Position numbers and translations under genes: made by a program. The notes under the pieces are model-generated. The model had not been told where the DNA came from. It saw only the letters and a program-made list of their open reading frames with translations, and ran no database searches. Below, piece by piece: positions 1 through 5,298 of a DNA stretch of 6,277 nt. Positions within the stretch are counted from its first letter, which is position 1. Each line of letters begins with the position of its first letter. This DNA comes from Candidatus Melainabacteria bacterium (GTDB taxonomy: Bacteria > Actinomycetota > Actinomycetes > Mycobacteriales > Pseudonocardiaceae): NCBI GenBank assembly GCA_903970565.1, contig CAJCJE010000003.1, positions 1-6,277 on the forward strand, written 5' to 3'.

Positions 1-352
1 CGGTGCCGGCGATGACCAGCCCGGCGCAGAACAGCGCGATCGAGGCCAGCAGCGGGGTACCCGGCCCGCGCCGGTCGGCCCAGCGGCCGGCCAGGGCCGA
101 GCCGACCGCGCCGGCCGCCAGGAACGCGGTGATCGGCCAGGCGTAGAGGCGACCGCCGTGCAGGCTCGCGACGAGTGTCGGCAGCGCGGTGGCGACACCG
201 AGGGATTCGAAGGCGAACAGCGTCATGACCGCGACCAGACCGACCGTGGTGAACCGGTGCGCGGGCGTCCACAACGTGCTGCGGGCGCGCCCGGACCGGA
301 CCGGTTTTCCCGGTCCCCCCGGTGGTTTCCCGGTCTCCTCGGTCGTTGTCAT
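1..352 (-). CDS. MFS transporter, N-terminal part (cut by window edge)
   Basis: This is the first 117 codons of a major facilitator superfamily permease, probably a multidrug-type exporter of the inner membrane. The translation opens with a Gly/Pro/Arg-rich cytoplasmic tail (residues 1-33). A first membrane helix (about 35-61, containing FAFESLGVATALP) and a second (about 72-90, YAWPITAFLAAGAVGSALAG) follow. Then comes the loop GRWADRRGP (89-97), a form of MFS motif A with its Asp and Arg residues. A third helix starts near residue 100 and is cut by the edge. The ATG at 352 is chosen because an in-frame TAG lies eight codons upstream; the only other start between them is a TTG at 367 with no properly spaced Shine-Dalgarno. 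The gene diverges from the gene at 609. The substrate cannot be told from this part. The family call is strong; the drug-efflux role is inferred. Confidence 0.85.
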   Translation of the reverse strand, partial: MTTTEETGKPPGGPGKPVRSGRARSTLWTPAHRFTTVGLVAVMTLFAFESLGVATALPTLVASLHGGRLYAWPITAFLAAGAVGSALAGRWADRRGPGTPLLASIALFCAGLVIAGT

Positions 353-360
353 ACCGTCAT
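349..360 (-). other. Possible three-codon leader ORF (Met-Thr-Val-stop) overlapping the MFS start
   Basis: On the minus strand an ATG at 360 opens Met-Thr-Val-stop, and its TGA overlaps the MFS ATG as ATGA. The only purine-rich ribosome site nearby (AGAGG, plus positions 368-372) lies 7 bases before this mini-ORF but 15 bases before the MFS ATG. The spacing therefore favours ribosomes loading on the mini-ORF and re-initiating on the transporter. This is seen directly in the sequence; function is inferred, and a short ATG by chance is possible. Confidence 0.3.
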
Positions 361-377
361 CGTGCAACCTCTACCCG

Positions 378-391
378 GCTGGAGGTCCAGC
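378..391. promoter_or_regulatory. Inverted repeat upstream of MFS gene (6-bp arms)
   Basis: GCTGGA and TCCAGC are perfect 6-bp inverted arms around a 2-base centre. The element lies just upstream of the candidate ribosome site of the transporter. It could be an operator half-site pair or a small leader hairpin; the sequence does not decide between them. Confidence 0.3.
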
Positions 392-440
392 GAATTTCCG
401 CCGGGCGGGACGCTGGGCTCTCACCGTGGGAGGCGATACC

Positions 441-456
441 TCGTGCCATGACACGA
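441..456. promoter_or_regulatory. Palindrome in divergent MFS/609 region, candidate repressor operator
   Basis: TCGTGCCATGACACGA is a 16-base palindrome with a single non-matching base pair (positions 446/451) between 5-bp outer arms. It sits near the middle of the 256-base divergent region, where TetR- or MarR-type repressors of MFS exporters often bind. No regulator gene is visible in the window. The palindrome is observed; the operator role is inferred. Confidence 0.35.
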
Positions 457-485
457 TCGGGTTCACTATCGGAGAGTGGGCGCGG

Positions 486-608
486 ATCGGCACCGATGAT
501 GTCGGCCAGAACCCATATCATCTCCGACGAGCTGGCGGAAACCATTGACCGACAACGGTTTCCGCGCGCCACGCAGGCCGCCCAGGAGCAGAAGAAAGCG
601 AGCACAGG
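486..608 (+). promoter_or_regulatory. Upstream region of the 609 gene, weak promoter candidate
   Basis: A TATCAT hexamer at 516-521 matches the actinobacterial -10 pattern TANNNT and would give a leader of about 80 bases. I see no good -35 at the right distance. A 12-base inverted repeat, ATCGG/CCGAT around CA, lies at 486-497 just upstream. A TTGACC at 545-550 resembles a -35 but has no -10 partner. The ribosome site before 609 is weak (GAAAG at 594-598, 10 bases from the ATG). Apart from these and the two inverted repeats nearer the MFS gene, I see no gene in 353-608. Confidence 0.25.
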
Positions 609-1295
609 ATGGCTGATTCCGACGGTGCGGTCATTCTGCGGTTCCCGATCAGAGCGGGGATGCGGCCCCCGGCCGCGCCGCCCGCCGCCGACCGGCCCGA
701 TGCCGACTCCGATGCCGATGCCGTGCTGCCGGCCAGGAGAGCGCTCGCGCCGGTCGGGCCGCCGGTCGAGAAGGAGTCGGCATACGAACGGCTGGAGCGG
801 CAGGCCCGCGCGAGGCGGAACGCGGCGAGCACCGTCCGCAAGCCGCCCACACCACGGCAGGCGCGGAAACCACCGGCCGCCGAGGCCACGACGAGCGAGG
901 CGGGGCAGCACTCCGGTCTGGCGCGGATGCGGATCGCGATGGTGTACCTGCCCAACCGGCAAACCAGGAAGTACCCGGCCCAGCTGCCGAGGGAACTGCT
1001 GACCTGCATCGAGGACGACGGAAGTCTCCTGGCCGGCGGATACCATCCCTCCTCCGACCGGGAGCCGCGCTGGGTGACCTATCTCGACCGGCACGCGCAG
1101 GTCACCGTCGAGATCGACCGGCAGCCGGCGGTGACCATGTGGTCGACCGTGTTGCGCGAAGGGCCGGAACGGGATCGGTGCTACGCCGTCATGCTCGCGG
1201 ACTGGCCCGGTATCGCCAGGTACGAGCGGCGCACCGGCCTGCTGCTGCCGGTCGTGCGACTCGATCCCGTCGACCCGACCGAACCGACCTGCTGA
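609..1295 (+). CDS. Hypothetical protein; C-terminal half resembles deazaflavin (F420)-dependent nitroreductase family
   Basis: This is a 228-residue protein of unknown role. Residues 1-105 are Ala/Pro/Arg-rich and look disordered, with a DADSDADA run at 31-38 and a short basic helix-like stretch at 57-71. Residues about 110-220 look folded. The stretch GSLLAGGYHPSSDREPRWVT (138-157) and the following Asp/Arg-rich strand, VTVEID (165-170), ADWPGIARYERRT (197-209) and LLPVVRLDP (212-220) follow the order of the C-terminal half of the Ddn-like (DUF385) split-barrel family. In that family the usual pattern is a paired-strand loop, an Asn-Pro-containing turn, VTVEV, a WPGY-like helix and IPVVRL. 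The family's usual TTGRRSG entry strand is not clear; NRQTRKYP (116-123) may be its remnant. F420 binding is therefore unproven. An in-frame stop at 546 and the absence of other starts fix the ATG at 609. No signal peptide is visible. The gene ends one base from the convergent PlsC-like gene. Confidence 0.8.
   Translation: MADSDGAVILRFPIRAGMRPPAAPPAADRPDADSDADAVLPARRALAPVGPPVEKESAYERLERQARARRNAASTVRKPPTPRQARKPPAAEATTSEAGQHSGLARMRIAMVYLPNRQTRKYPAQLPRELLTCIEDDGSLLAGGYHPSSDREPRWVTYLDRHAQVTVEIDRQPAVTMWSTVLREGPERDRCYAVMLADWPGIARYERRTGLLLPVVRLDPVDPTEPTC
699..722 (+). repeat. Short 6-bp tandem repeat inside the 609 gene
   Basis: Four consecutive hexamers, three GATGCC and one GACTCC in second place, encode Asp-Ala-Asp-Ser-Asp-Ala-Asp-Ala. 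The repeat lies in the disordered N-terminal part, where length changes would keep the reading frame. Confidence 0.7.
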
Positions 1296-1296
1296 C

Positions 1297-2226
1297 TCAG
1301 CCGGCGACGACTCCGTCGGCGGGAAGCGGTCGGGCGTGGGTGTGGTGTTCGCGCGGGGTGGGAATGCCGGGGCCGGCGAGGACGGCCGCGACGCGGGCCT
1401 GCGCCAGTGCGGCCAGTTCGCGTCGGTCGGCGGCGCGGCCGGGGGCGATCTCGTCGAGGACGTGCACCTCGACCACGAGCCCGCGCAGCCGGGCGGTGCG
1501 GCGGACGGAGTCCAGGAGGGTCTCCGCGCCGACGAAGGACGGCCAGGTGGTCCTGCGCCCGTCCGCGAGGCGGTAGCGCACGGCGAGCGGACGAACCGGG
1601 ACACCGCCGTCGATGGCGGCCTGCAACAGCGCGGGACGGAACCGGCCGGCGGCAAGGCCGCACCAGGTGGTGCCCTCCGGGCAGACGTTCACCAGGGCGC
1701 CGCCGCGCAGCGCTTCGGCGAGTTCGGTGACGGTGTCCGGCAGCGCGCGCAGCCGGCCCCGGTCCAGGTAGACGGTGCCGGCCCTGCTCGCCAGCGGGCC
1801 GACGACCGGCCAGGCGCCGATCTCCCGTTTGGCCACCGACCGCATCGGACACACCGCGTTGACCACGACGATGTCCAACCACGACACATGGTTGGACACG
1901 ACGAGCGCGCCCCGACCAGGGCCGTCCCGTCGGGCGGGCGCGAAGGCGGGATCGCCGTGTATTTCCAGCCTGGCCCCGAAGGCGTGCAGCATCGCGGTGA
2001 ACACCCGGCGCAGCAGCGTGGCCCTTGACCGTCCACGCAGGACGATCAGGAACGGCGCGACCAGCAGACAGGCCAGCAGGACGAACCCGGCCCTGGTGAG
2101 TCGGCCGGCCCGGCGCGGGAGGCCGACGGTGGGCATGGTCGCGGCATGGCAGCCGGGGCCGCAGGGTGAGGTCGGCATCCAGGCGTGGGTGGGCTCGGGC
2201 AACGGCACAACGGTGGGAGTGAGCAT
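1297..2226 (-). CDS. PlsC-family lysophospholipid/O-acyltransferase (possible OlsA-type)
   Basis: This 309-residue member of the PlsC (LPLAT) family should transfer a fatty acyl group to a hydroxyl of a lysolipid at the inner face of the membrane. All family blocks are present: a hydrophobic anchor at about 46-63; block I, SNHVSWLD, with the catalytic HX4D pair His113 and Asp118; block II, VAKREIGAWPVVGPL (131-145), followed by GTVYLDRG; block III, CPEGTTW (Glu184, Gly185, Thr186); and block IV, VPVRPLAVRY (209-218). Block III has Thr-Trp after EGT where many members have Arg. The ATG at 2226 follows the GNAT stop by two bases, with a GAGGG ribosome site (plus 2236-2240) nine bases away inside the GNAT gene. 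The two are therefore almost surely cotranscribed and translationally coupled. Next to an OlsB-like gene, the likely job is to O-acylate a lyso-aminolipid; ordinary phosphatidic acid synthesis remains possible. I recall the same pair as Rv3027c/Rv3026c in M. tuberculosis. Confidence 0.9.
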   Translation of the reverse strand: MLTPTVVPLPEPTHAWMPTSPCGPGCHAATMPTVGLPRRAGRLTRAGFVLLACLLVAPFLIVLRGRSRATLLRRVFTAMLHAFGARLEIHGDPAFAPARRDGPGRGALVVSNHVSWLDIVVVNAVCPMRSVAKREIGAWPVVGPLASRAGTVYLDRGRLRALPDTVTELAEALRGGALVNVCPEGTTWCGLAAGRFRPALLQAAIDGGVPVRPLAVRYRLADGRRTTWPSFVGAETLLDSVRRTARLRGLVVEVHVLDEIAPGRAADRRELAALAQARVAAVLAGPGIPTPREHHTHARPLPADGVVAG

Positions 2227-2228
2227 GG

Positions 2229-3041
2229 CTAGCGGCCCTCGCCGAGGAAGAAGCGCAGGTAGCGCTGGTCGATACGGTCCATCGACAGCAGCACGAAGAA
2301 GTCCGCGACGCCGAAGTCGGCATCCAGGGCGGGCGGCCCGCAGATCCAGGCGCCGAGGCGAAGGTAGCCGCGCAGCAGCGGCGGGATGACGGCCTTGGCG
2401 GGCCGGGGCGCGGCGCCGACGTGCCAGGGTTCGCGGGGGCGGACCCGGTGCTCGGCGGGGGCGTAGTGCTTCGCGGAGACGACATCCCAGACGCCGGCAG
2501 CCAGTTCGCCGCCGTCGTGCAGCGGGACCGAGGCGCAGCCGGCCAGCCAGGAATGGCCCGACAGCAGCATGTAGCGGGCGATGCCGGCCCAGACCAGGCC
2601 GACGACGGCACCGCCGCGGTGGTCGGGATGCACGCAGGAGCGGCCGGTCTCCACCAGCGCACCGCGCACGCCGGCCAGCGCGCCGAGGTCGAATTCGCCG
2701 TCGGAGTAGAGCTTTCCGGCCGCCGCGGCGCGTTGCGGGGGCAACATCCGGTAGGTGCCGACGATCTCGCCGGTCGGGTCGTGCCGGACCACGAGGTGGT
2801 CGCAGAACTCGTCGAATTCGTCGACGTCCAGTCCTGGTGTCCGGCTGTGCAGGTTGGCGCCCATCTCCTCGGCGAACACCTGGTGGCGCAACCGCTGCGC
2901 GGCGCGGACCTCGGCATCGCAGCCGGCGACCAGCAGCGAGTAGTGCGCACCACCGGCCTCGCCCGCGGTCGCGGTGTCGTGGACGGACGGGCCGGCAGCG
3001 GAGTTGGCTGCCGTGCTCACGAGCAGTTCTGACTGCGCCAT
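2229..3041 (-). CDS. GNAT-fold acyltransferase of the OlsB/hemolysin-like family
   Basis: This 270-residue protein belongs to the Acetyltransf_5 branch of the GNAT superfamily, whose known member OlsB moves a 3-hydroxyacyl chain from acyl carrier protein to the alpha-amino group of ornithine. Visible family elements, in order, are AAQRLRHQVFAEEM (47-60), FDEFCDHLVV (76-85) with TGEIVGTYRML (90-100), the core ETGRSCVHPDHRGG (131-144) that replaces the usual acetyl-CoA loop, LVWAGIARYML (149-159), and the family tail DADFGVADFFVLLSMDRI (240-257) with RYLRFFLG. Residues 1-32 are Ala/Gly/Ser-rich and unlikely to be structured. No good ribosome site precedes the ATG at 3041; a GTG at codon 8 is the nearest alternative. 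It is the first gene of a two-gene unit with the PlsC-like gene and lies downstream of the etfA terminator. The substrate is inferred from family and neighbour and could be an amino acid other than ornithine. Confidence 0.87.
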   Translation of the reverse strand: MAQSELLVSTAANSAAGPSVHDTATAGEAGGAHYSLLVAGCDAEVRAAQRLRHQVFAEEMGANLHSRTPGLDVDEFDEFCDHLVVRHDPTGEIVGTYRMLPPQRAAAAGKLYSDGEFDLGALAGVRGALVETGRSCVHPDHRGGAVVGLVWAGIARYMLLSGHSWLAGCASVPLHDGGELAAGVWDVVSAKHYAPAEHRVRPREPWHVGAAPRPAKAVIPPLLRGYLRLGAWICGPPALDADFGVADFFVLLSMDRIDQRYLRFFLGEGR

Positions 3042-3134
3042 GTGTCTGGTCTACGGCGCGGTTGGCAACCGTCAGAAGACCCAACCGGTAGCAGAAAGAT
3101 GGAAACTCGGTTAATGACCGGTTCCGGACAGCGT
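3042..3134 (-). promoter_or_regulatory. Upstream region of GNAT-PlsC unit, weak promoter candidate
   Basis: This 93-base stretch between the etfA terminator and the GNAT gene contains an AT-richer patch. The best minus-strand pair is TTAACC (plus 3109-3114) and TACCGG (plus 3085-3090) with an 18-base spacer, which is a poor match to a SigA promoter. An inverted repeat, CGGTT/AACCG around GGC, lies at 3059-3071, close to the start codon. Neither element is strong, but the upstream terminator implies that a promoter should be here. Confidence 0.25.
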
Positions 3135-3179
3135 TTCGGGGCGGTCTTCACCGTGTCGTCACGGAAAGACCGCCCCGAA
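3135..3179 (-). terminator. Strong hairpin terminator after etfA
   Basis: A perfect 14-bp stem (3135-3148 with 3166-3179, core GGGGCGGTCTT) encloses a second 5-bp stem (CCGTG 3151-3155 with CACGG 3160-3164) and a TCGT loop. It begins 19 bases after the etfA stop codon. No T-tract follows on the minus strand, as is common for actinobacterial hairpin terminators. It separates the etfBA operon from the GNAT-PlsC unit. Confidence 0.85.
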
Positions 3180-3198
3180 CTCGCGGGCTGTTGGCTGA

Positions 3199-4158
3199 TC
3201 AGCCCTTGCGCTTGCTGACTTCCTCGGTGAGCTGCGGCGCCACCTTGAAGAGGTCCCCGACGATACCGAAGTCGGAAACCTCGAAGATCGGCGCTTCCGG
3301 GTCCTTGTTCACCGCGATGATCGTCTTGGAGGTCTGCATTCCGGCGCGGTGCTGAATAGCGCCGGAGATACCCAGGGCGATGTAGAGCTGCGGGGAGACC
3401 GTCTTACCGGTCTGGCCCACCTGGAACTGGTGCGGGTAGTAGCCGGAGTCGACGGCCGCGCGTGAGGCGCCGACGGCCGCGCCGAGCGAGTCGGCGAGGG
3501 CTTCCACGACGGAGAAGCTCTCCGAGCTGCCGACGCCACGGCCACCGGAGACGACCACGTTGGCGTCGGTCAGTTCCGGACGGTCGCCGCCCTCGATGGG
3601 TTCGCGGCCGAGCACCTTGGTGGCCTTGGCCTCCTGCACCGCGGGGACCTCGACGCTCGCGGAGTCCGCGGCGCCGTCGGCGGCCTCGGCATCCAGTGCG
3701 CCGGGGCGCAGCGTGATCACCGGGATGCCCTGGCTGACCTTGGAGTGCACGGTGTAGGCGCCACCGAAGATGGACTGCGTGCCGGTGCCTTCGGCGTCGA
3801 CGTCGATCACGTCGACGAGCAGTCCGGCACCCAGCCGCACGGCCAGCCGGCCGGCGACCTCCTTGCCCTCCGCCGAACCGGCGATCAGCACGGCCGCCGG
3901 ACTCGCCGAACCGGCGACGGCGGCGAGCGCGTCGACCTTCGGCGTGACCAGATAGCCGGCCGCGTCGTCGGACTCGGCGGCATAGACCTTGGCCGCGCCG
4001 TAGCCGGCCAGCGCGTCGCGCACCTTGGCTGCCGTGCCGGGTGCGGCGACCACGACGGCGGAGGGCTCGCCGAGCCGGCGGGCGGCGGTCAGCAACTCGA
4101 AGGTGACCTTCTTGACCTCGCCGTCGAGGAGCTCAACGAGGACCAGTACCTCGGACAT
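3199..4158 (-). CDS. etfA: Electron transfer flavoprotein alpha subunit
   Basis: This is the FAD-binding alpha subunit (FixB family) of electron transfer flavoprotein, 319 residues, the usual length. With EtfB it accepts electrons from acyl-CoA dehydrogenases in the cytoplasm and hands them to a membrane ETF:quinone oxidoreductase. The N-terminal domain (1-about 190) starts with VLVLVEL and carries [19 protein letters not shown] (92-110). The C-terminal FAD domain has the signature SGGRGVGS (204-211), [20 protein letters not shown] (247-266) followed by AIQHRAGM, and the closing [20 protein letters not shown] (284-303). Conserved positions visible include Arg207 and the GQTGK and SGAIQH stretches. 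The start at 4158 has an AGGAG ribosome site (plus 4168-4172) nine bases upstream. The gene follows etfB after 29 bases, so the two form an operon that ends at the downstream hairpin. I see no missing key element, so this looks like the housekeeping ETF of fatty-acid oxidation. Confidence 0.97.
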   Translation of the reverse strand: MSEVLVLVELLDGEVKKVTFELLTAARRLGEPSAVVVAAPGTAAKVRDALAGYGAAKVYAAESDDAAGYLVTPKVDALAAVAGSASPAAVLIAGSAEGKEVAGRLAVRLGAGLLVDVIDVDAEGTGTQSIFGGAYTVHSKVSQGIPVITLRPGALDAEAADGAADSASVEVPAVQEAKATKVLGREPIEGGDRPELTDANVVVSGGRGVGSSESFSVVEALADSLGAAVGASRAAVDSGYYPHQFQVGQTGKTVSPQLYIALGISGAIQHRAGMQTSKTIIAVNKDPEAPIFEVSDFGIVGDLFKVAPQLTEEVSKRKG

Positions 4159-4187
4159 GGTGTGTATCTCCTGCTCGACTCGGGTCT

Positions 4188-4973
4188 TTAGATCAGCTTC
4201 TGGGCGATGAGGTACTCGGCGATCTTCGTGCCGCCGCTACCGTCGTCCTCGGCCTTCTCGCCGGAGGTGCGCGGTGGCTTGGGAGCCACGTCCAACACCG
4301 TCGACCAGGCGTTGGCCAGGCCGATCTCGCCCGCGTCGATGCCGAGGTCGGCAACGGTGAGGGTGCTGACCGGCTTTTTCTTGGCGGCCATGATCCCCTT
4401 GAAGGAGGGGTAGCGCGGCTCGTTGATCTTCTCCGAGACGCTGATCACCGCGGGCAGGCTGGCCTGCAAGTGGGTCAGCCCCTCGTCGGTGGTCTCCCGC
4501 TCGACCTTCACCACGCCGCCGTCGATCTCGACCTTGCGGGCGTGGGTGAGCTGGGGCAGCCCGAGGAGTTCGGCGATGATCGCCGGTACCGTGCCGGAGG
4601 TGCCGTCGGTGGCCTCGTTGCCGGCGATGACCAGGTCGACGTCGTCGACGGTGCCGATCGCCTTGGCCAGGACCTTCGCGGTCTGCAACACGTCGGCGCC
4701 GTGCAGCGAATCGTCGCTGACGTGCACCGCGGAGTCCGCGCCCATCGACAGCGCCTTGCGGATGGCCTCGGTGGCCCGCGCCGGACCGACGCACAGCACG
4801 GTGACGTTCCCGCCCTGCGCCTCCTTGATCAACAGCGCCTCTTCGACGGCGCGCTCGTTGATCTCGTCCAGCACGGCGTCGGCCGAGTCGCGGTCGAGGG
4901 TGTGATCGGCGTCGTGCAGCTTGCGCTCGGAGTAGGTGTCGGGCACCTGCTTCACCAGAACAACGATGTTCAT
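4188..4973 (-). CDS. etfB: Electron transfer flavoprotein beta subunit
   Basis: This is the beta subunit (FixA family), 261 residues, which packs against EtfA and in most ETFs binds a structural AMP. It opens with the family's MNIVVLVKQVPDT. Next come INERAVEEALLIKE (38-51), VLCVGPARATEAIRKALSMG (59-78) with AD following, DLVIAGNEATDGTSGTVPA (113-131) and the EtfB signature region VERETTDEGLTHLQASLPAV (157-176), continued by ISVSEKINEPRYPSFKGIM. A low-complexity acidic linker (EKAEDDGSGG, 239-248) precedes the conserved C-terminal helix AEYLIAQKL, which in known ETFs contacts partner dehydrogenases. The reading frame is open for 48 more codons upstream, but that part is unlike EtfB, so the ATG at 4973 is chosen. 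An AGGAGG site lies at plus 4987-4992, 13 bases away, which is rather long; a closer GAGG also precedes the ATG. Expression probably starts from the promoter near 5133-5160, giving a leader of about 150 bases. Confidence 0.97.
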   Translation of the reverse strand: MNIVVLVKQVPDTYSERKLHDADHTLDRDSADAVLDEINERAVEEALLIKEAQGGNVTVLCVGPARATEAIRKALSMGADSAVHVSDDSLHGADVLQTAKVLAKAIGTVDDVDLVIAGNEATDGTSGTVPAIIAELLGLPQLTHARKVEIDGGVVKVERETTDEGLTHLQASLPAVISVSEKINEPRYPSFKGIMAAKKKPVSTLTVADLGIDAGEIGLANAWSTVLDVAPKPPRTSGEKAEDDGSGGTKIAEYLIAQKLI

Positions 4974-5002
4974 GGGCCTCGTTCGACCTCCTGAGAAAGT
5001 AA

Positions 5003-5029
5003 CCGCCAGGCATGTGTTCACGGTGGCGG
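5003..5029 (-). promoter_or_regulatory. Leader hairpin just upstream of the etfB ribosome site
   Basis: CCGCCA (5003-5008) pairs with TGGCGG (5024-5029), enclosing 15 bases in which a weaker 4-bp stem with one G-U pair can form in the RNA. It ends 10 bases from the AGGAGG site, so it could influence access to the ribosome site. Structure is read by eye; the role is inferred. Confidence 0.35.
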
Positions 5030-5063
5030 ATGGCGTGTCGCCGGTTGGCCCGACCTTGCCACG

Positions 5064-5102
5064 TCGCTTCCGGGTTGGCGAGCCAAACTCCCCGGAAGGC
5101 GA
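5064..5102 (-). promoter_or_regulatory. Nested stem-loop in the etfBA leader
   Basis: CTTCCGGG (5067-5074) pairs perfectly with CCCGGAAG (5091-5098). The stem extends by three more pairs (TCG with CGA) past one bulged base. Inside it, TTGG/CCAA forms a small stem with a CGAG loop (CTCG in the RNA). With the downstream hairpin it makes the leader unusually structured. I do not recognise a known riboswitch class. It could also act as an attenuator. Confidence 0.45.
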
Positions 5103-5132
5103 GTTAGCGCACAACACCCACCGACACCAGAA

Positions 5133-5160
5133 ATGTTACTCGCCAGTAGCCCACTGGCAA
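5133..5160 (-). promoter_or_regulatory. SigA-type promoter of the etfBA operon
   Basis: Reading the minus strand, TTGCCA (plus 5155-5160; five of six bases match TTGACA) is followed after 16 bases by TAACAT (plus 5133-5138; fits TANNNT and four of six bases of TATAAT). Transcription would begin near 5125, about 150 bases before the etfB ATG. This is the best promoter in the window and points towards etfB. Confidence 0.6.
5142..5158. promoter_or_regulatory. Inverted repeat overlapping the etfBA promoter, candidate operator
   Basis: GCCAGT (5142-5147) and ACTGGC (5153-5158) are perfect 6-bp inverted arms with a 5-base centre, placed in the spacer and over part of the -35 hexamer. A protein bound here would block RNA polymerase, so this fits a repressor site. 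I do not recognise the motif as that of a known lipid regulator. Confidence 0.5.
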
Positions 5161-5213
5161 CCCAACCCTCCCCTTGCGGACGGTGACCATCCTCACCCAC
5201 GAGCGCCGGCAGC

Positions 5214-5234
5214 GGCGCGCGGCGCGCGGCGCGG
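5214..5234. repeat. Heptamer tandem repeat (GGCGCGC, three copies)
   Basis: Two exact copies of GGCGCGC and a third ending in G instead of C follow one another in the etfB-degV intergenic region. The run is entirely G and C with alternating stretches. It lies upstream of both candidate promoters and has no visible coding role. Confidence 0.6.
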
Positions 5235-5258
5235 CTCACCAGGCCGGGGAGTGGGCCC

Positions 5259-5298
5259 TATATCGCCCAACGCGGCAAGGGCGTTACTGTCCTCTGGC
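5259..5298 (+). promoter_or_regulatory. degV promoter region, possibly leaderless
   Basis: TACTGT at 5285-5290 fits the actinobacterial -10 pattern TANNNT and ends eight bases before the degV ATG, the spacing expected when transcription starts at the start codon itself. No Shine-Dalgarno lies within range of the ATG, which agrees with a leaderless mRNA. An alternative -10, TATATC at 5259-5264, would give a leader of about 28 bases. Neither has a good -35. Confidence 0.4.

Noticed and set aside
322..1002. Plus-strand open frame, including a possible small protein from the ATG at 448
   Set aside because: The first residues look briefly protein-like, but the frame continues far into the 609 gene as an Arg/Pro-rich shadow and no stop closes a small gene.
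357..1655. Long minus-strand open frame (432 codons) across the 609 gene
   Set aside because: It is Pro/Arg/Ala-rich, has no recognisable motif and lies opposite a gene with clear codon bias and family-like motifs. It is an artefact of high GC content.
1181..2953. Long minus-strand open frame (590 codons) over the GNAT and PlsC genes
   Set aside because: It is a frame-shifted shadow of the two acyltransferase genes, with low-complexity Arg/Pro composition and no domain.
2227..3084. Upstream extension of the PlsC-like frame, which could suggest a 595-residue fusion protein
   Set aside because: The extra part runs out of frame through the well-supported GNAT gene and is not protein-like. The ATG at 2226 has a good ribosome site.
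4974..5117. N-terminal extension of EtfB by 48 residues
   Set aside because: EtfB proteins start at MNIVVLVKQ. The extension encodes the leader hairpins and lacks conservation features.
5018..5239. Small minus-strand open frame of 73 codons in the etfB leader
   Set aside because: It has no ribosome site that I can see, it spans the promoter itself, and its composition is like that of other GC shadows.
4936..5298. N-terminal extension of DegV by about 120 residues
   Set aside because: The extension covers the etfB start region and promoter in antisense and has no DegV character. The family N-terminus begins at 5299.
4974..5298. tRNA, small RNA gene or CRISPR-like repeats in the largest intergenic region
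   Set aside because: I find no cloverleaf pattern, no spaced repeats of adequate length and no orphan promoter-terminator pair. The stem-loops fit better as part of the etfB leader.
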